Assembly (NCBI GenBank): GCA_963593765.1
Contig: CAVBBU010000017.1
Coordinates: forward strand, 1-25,472
Direction: 5' to 3'
Source of the DNA: CAVBBU01 sp963593765
GTDB lineage: Bacteria > Bacillota > Clostridia > Lachnospirales > Lachnospiraceae
Length of the DNA stretch: 25,472 nucleotides
A model generated the notes under the pieces. That model did no database searches, was not told the origin of the DNA, and saw only the letters and a program-made list of their open reading frames with translations. The position numbers and the translations under genes are program-made. Every line of letters starts with the position of its first letter. The stretch's first letter is position 1. Shown here one piece after another: positions 23,335 to 25,472 of the stretch.

Positions 23335-23412
23335 GCAGCCCCAAGCAAAAAGTGTGAGCAGCGCATAGCGGTTCCCAGCGTAGCTGCGAGCACTGTTTTG
23401 CTTGGGTGCTGC
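23335..23412. repeat. Hairpin repeat, copy C (complete, with complementary arms)
   Basis: The 49-base core (23351-23399) is identical to copy A. It is enclosed by long arms: GCAGCCCCAAGCAAAA (23335-23350) pairs with TTTTGCTTGGGTGCTGC (23396-23412), 16 pairs with one bulged base. The whole element forms a hairpin of about 78 bases placed 13 bases beyond the lspA stop, so it could also act in 3' end formation of guaD-lspA mRNA. Confidence 0.8.
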
Positions 23413-23425
23413 GACCGTTTGCGTA

Positions 23426-23896
23426 TCAATCCTTATGAAACAATCTGCTAAGTGCAAGCAGCAAGCACCCAGCTATAACTGCCACATCCCCAAGATTATA
23501 TATTATATTCCTAAATTTTTTAAGCTTTATTTTCCCAAACGAAAAATAATCAACCACATACCCTCTAAAAAACCTATCAACCAAATTACTAATCGCCCCA
23601 CCTATCATCATAGCATATGCCAGCTTTTTTATCCTTTTCTCTCTTTTAAGAGGAAGTATAACCGACAGCTTACCAATAAGCATACTCGTAATACTAAGTG
23701 GAAGTAGCTTTACTAATTCCCTATGCTTTTTTAGAAACCCAAACGGCAGCCCCTTATTATGAAATCTATGTATAAGAATATTTCCATTGGTATGCGGCAT
23801 AACTCTAGGAAAGCTACCGTCAGAAATATTTTCTATGCCGTATTTTATTATTATATCAATCAAAGCAATTCCAAGCATTATAATTATATATATCAT
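23426..23896 (-). CDS. lspA: Signal peptidase II (lipoprotein)
   Basis: A 156-residue membrane aspartyl protease that removes signal peptides from prolipoproteins after lipid attachment. Four hydrophobic helices are visible. The family motifs are HNKGLPFGFL (46-55, for the usual NxGaAF), GGAISNLVDRFFRGYVVDYF (99-118) and YNLGDVAVIAG (133-143). The catalytic pair should be Asp116 and Asp137. The NLGD in place of NxAD is slightly unusual. It starts 12 bases after the guaD stop, with AGAGGTG overlapping the TAG stop, so the two are cotranscribed, an unexpected partnership. Hairpin repeat C lies just beyond the stop. Confidence 0.82.
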   Translation of the reverse strand: MIYIIIMLGIALIDIIIKYGIENISDGSFPRVMPHTNGNILIHRFHNKGLPFGFLKKHRELVKLLPLSITSMLIGKLSVILPLKREKRIKKLAYAMMIGGAISNLVDRFFRGYVVDYFSFGKIKLKKFRNIIYNLGDVAVIAGCLLLALSRLFHKD

Positions 23897-23908
23897 ACAT
23901 TCACCTCT

Positions 23909-25171
23909 CTATATGCATTTCCCACTAACATATCTTTCCTTTATGCACGAGCTGTCGCCGCAGTAGATATATCTTTCCAGTCTTTCAGCTATATTGTGCT
24001 TTAAGCTGCTTCGCAGGTCTTTATCATCTATAATAAGTGCATCAAACTCATATCCCTTTTCAAATGAGCCGACTCTTCCAAAAAGCTCACCACCAGATTT
24101 AGTTGCAAGGAAAAACACCTCGGTAAATGTAAGCGGCTTATAGCTATTATCATAGCACCAATACAGCTTAGAGCACTTGACCACCTCTCTTATCTGCGAA
24201 CACATAGACAGGCTATATCCTGCACCTACATCACTTCCAAGTCCTATCCTAAGCCCCATATCAAGATATTTTCTCACTGTCATAATTCCGCTTGAAAGGC
24301 AAGAATTAGACTGCGGACAATGTGCTATCATTACATTTCTTTTTTTAAGAAGCTCAAGCTCGCTGTCCGTGCAATGAATACAATGAGCCATAACTGTCTT
24401 ATCCTGCCTAAGAAGCCTGTGATCCTCATATACATCTGCAAAGCTCTTGCTTTCAGGGTGAAGCCTTTTAACCCAATCCACCTCGCCTGTATTTTCATCA
24501 AGATGGCTTTGAAGTGGCAGATTATATTCATCGCATATTTTAGATAATGAATCCATAAGTTCCGATGTCGTCGACGGCACAAATCTAGGCGTGCATATAT
24601 AGTCTACATTATCATCAGGCTTTTTTGTTTTTCTAAACCATTCAATCAAAGCCCTCGTTTCCTGCACAGATTCCTCTGTATTTTCCTCAAGCTCTGGAAT
24701 CGAATTTCTATCCATATTAACCTTGCCAACTAAAGCTCCTATCCCTTTTTGTCTTAAAAGCTCAATCAAAAGCTTTGTTGCCTCTAGGTGCTTCGTTGCA
24801 AATATACAGGCTCTTGTAGTTCCCTGCTTAGCTAGTTCATCTATAAATCTTTTATATTCTACATTTGCAAATTCTATATCATCAAATCTTGCCTCGGCAG
24901 GAAATGTATATTCATTAAGCCAAGGAATAAGCTCCTTGCTATATCCAACGCCTGCATTGCACCACTGCGGAGCATGCAGATGCACATCGCAAAAGCCTGG
25001 GATGATAAGACATTCGCCATAGTTCTTTATATTCTCATTTTTATATTTATCTGGAAGGCTTTGATATACGCCCTCAACTCTTCCATCTTCTACAGCTATA
25101 TATCCACCCTCATATATAGAAAGTGTATCCTTATCCGGCGTAAAGACTATATTCCCATGATATATGTCCAT
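23909..25171 (-). CDS. guaD: Guanine deaminase
   Basis: A 420-residue amidohydrolase that converts guanine to xanthine and ammonia. Family motifs in order are PGFCDVHLHAPQW with metal-ligand His64 and His66, GKVNMDRNS, TPRFVPSTTSELM, LQSHLDENTGEVDWV, MAHCIHCTDSELELL, HCPQSNSCLSSG and GLGSDVGAGYSLSM, with the metal-ligand Asp in the last. The ATG has a CGGAGGAAGC site. A TATAAT with TGG in front (25237-25242) and two operator-like dyads lie upstream, which suggests control by a regulator, perhaps of purine use; no other purine gene is in the window. A related cytosine or chlorohydrolase activity is less likely given the guanine-deaminase-specific MDRN and PRF motifs. Confidence 0.92.
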   Translation of the reverse strand: MDIYHGNIVFTPDKDTLSIYEGGYIAVEDGRVEGVYQSLPDKYKNENIKNYGECLIIPGFCDVHLHAPQWCNAGVGYSKELIPWLNEYTFPAEARFDDIEFANVEYKRFIDELAKQGTTRACIFATKHLEATKLLIELLRQKGIGALVGKVNMDRNSIPELEENTEESVQETRALIEWFRKTKKPDDNVDYICTPRFVPSTTSELMDSLSKICDEYNLPLQSHLDENTGEVDWVKRLHPESKSFADVYEDHRLLRQDKTVMAHCIHCTDSELELLKKRNVMIAHCPQSNSCLSSGIMTVRKYLDMGLRIGLGSDVGAGYSLSMCSQIREVVKCSKLYWCYDNSYKPLTFTEVFFLATKSGGELFGRVGSFEKGYEFDALIIDDKDLRSSLKHNIAERLERYIYCGDSSCIKERYVSGKCI

Positions 25172-25236
25172 GCTTCCTCCGATTGCTTTATGTGCTAAGT
25201 ACGGTTTCCGTCTTTTTGATTTTTCTCTGGCTTTTT

Positions 25237-25256
25237 ATTATACCATAAATTATGGT
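25237..25256 (-). promoter_or_regulatory. guaD extended -10 promoter with overlapping dyad
   Basis: On the minus strand TGGTATAAT (TATAAT at 25237-25242) is an extended -10. The -35 position has only TAGATA. A perfect dyad ACCATAA-A-TTATGGT (25242-25256) fills the promoter spacer and overlaps the -10 by one base, as a repressor operator would. Confidence 0.6.
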
Positions 25257-25273
25257 TTGTATCTAAAATCGTC

Positions 25274-25293
25274 AAAACCATAACCGTGGTTTT
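25274..25293. promoter_or_regulatory. Second operator-like dyad upstream of guaD
   Basis: AAAACCA (25274-25280) and TGGTTTT (25287-25293) form a 7-bp dyad around a 6-base centre. It shares the half-site ACCATAA with the dyad at 25242-25256, so the two may be sites for the same regulator. Confidence 0.5.
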
Positions 25294-25298
25294 ATTAA

Positions 25299-25327
25299 TT
25301 GACATCTTCATAGCACATACATGTATT
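25299..25327 (+). promoter_or_regulatory. Candidate divergent plus-strand promoter
   Basis: TTGACA (25299-25304), a 17-base spacer and TGTATT (25322-25327) could drive a plus-strand transcript that leaves the window. The second dyad lies just upstream of this -35. Confidence 0.35.
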
Positions 25328-25384
25328 GTGGAATAAGATTGTTTTATAAATGAACCGTCTTTACTTTAATTAGGTATAGCGAAT

Positions 25385-25468
25385 CCAAGCCGTCGAGCAG
25401 ACACATACTATTATGCAGGGCATGTGTGAGGCTGGTTCTTAGCCTGCGTATTTTGCAGGCTTAGAACC
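25385..25468 (+). other. Structured region at the right edge, possible RNA element
   Basis: GGTTCTTAGCCTGC (25434-25447) pairs with GCAGGCTTAGAACC (25455-25468) with one T-T mismatch. Upstream, CCAAGCC (25385-25391) can pair with GGCTGG (25430-25435) around an ACACAT/ATGTGT stem (25401-25406 with 25422-25427). No reading frame is convincing from 25172 to the end. It could be a leader RNA, a small RNA or a terminator whose tail lies outside the window. Confidence 0.4.
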
Positions 25469-25472
25469 ACTG

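Larger units (their letters stand above)
22910..23425. other. Gene-free region with palindrome, repeats and gap
   Basis: This stretch between lspA and the CorC/HlyC gene holds the 24-base palindrome, three copies of the hairpin repeat and the N run. A short motif GCTATTCARAGCA occurs at about 22968 and 23324, with a degenerate form near 23036, so the region seems to have grown by local duplication. I see no gene; frames that cross the N run are repeat artefacts. Confidence 0.7.

Noticed and set aside
22920..23357. Frames crossing the N run on both strands
   Set aside because: They consist of repeat sequence and N; the repeated peptide pieces come from the hairpin core, not from a gene.
23062..23412. 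Possible CRISPR array
   Set aside because: Only three repeats with uneven spacing and strong internal palindromes, no spacers of constant size and no cas genes.
25430..25472. Resemblance to the 3' part of 6S RNA or a cobalamin riboswitch
   Set aside because: Short matches such as AGCCTGCG and CCACTG are not enough; the bases belong to a simple hairpin and the other conserved elements are missing.

Overview
The window looks like a draft chromosomal segment of a low-to-moderate GC Gram-positive anaerobe of the class Clostridia. Clues are the recA-recX-rny gene cluster, a SCIFF (six-cysteine) peptide with its radical SAM maturase next to secDF/tgt/yajC, strong GGAGG ribosome binding sites, heavy use of ATA isoleucine codons, a Gram-positive type LexA box, and secreted proteins with SH3 and choline-binding-like repeats. 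A run of 102 N lies at 23111-23212. I could not narrow the organism below class; an order such as Lachnospirales or Peptostreptococcales is only a guess. Almost all genes are on the minus strand; only one (2790-3524) is on the plus strand.

Layout in plus coordinates. 1-231: hairpins and a plus-strand terminator from a neighbour outside the window. 232-2633 (minus): thioredoxin reductase coupled to an SH3/NlpC-P60 cell wall hydrolase. 2790-3524 (plus): an SDR oxidoreductase. 3526-5377 (minus): a small two-helix membrane protein with its own promoter, then a DUF2752 protein coupled to a secreted cell-wall-binding-repeat protein. 5511-12179 (minus): the recA-recX-rny cluster, split by an inserted DpnII-type restriction-modification operon (Dam-like methylase, DpnII endonuclease, second methylase) plus a GNAT acetyltransferase. 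12556-15280 (minus): pyruvate kinase and diaminopimelate decarboxylase. 15354-19928 (minus): a rhomboid-like zinc-ribbon protein, yajC, tgt and a fused secDF. 19957-21573 (minus): scfB and the 48-residue scfA. 21665-22909 (minus): a CNNM/CorC-HlyC family membrane protein. 22910-23425: a palindrome and a family of long hairpin repeats around the assembly gap. 23426-25171 (minus): lspA and guanine deaminase. 25172-25472: operator-like dyads and a structured region running off the window.

How the genes work together. The scfA/scfB pair makes a thioether-linked ranthipeptide; it sits beside Sec translocon accessory genes (secDF, yajC) and tgt, as is usual for SCIFF loci, although the gene order here is rearranged. 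recA carries a perfect LexA operator and is followed by its modulator recX; rny (RNase Y) is their usual neighbour, so the GATC restriction-modification cassette looks like an insertion into a conserved cluster. The most interesting items are the SCIFF locus with a hairpin between precursor and maturase, the R-M cassette with a non-DpnA second methylase, and the hairpin repeats whose arm sequences differ but remain self-complementary. I saw no tRNA, rRNA, CRISPR array, transposase or phage gene.
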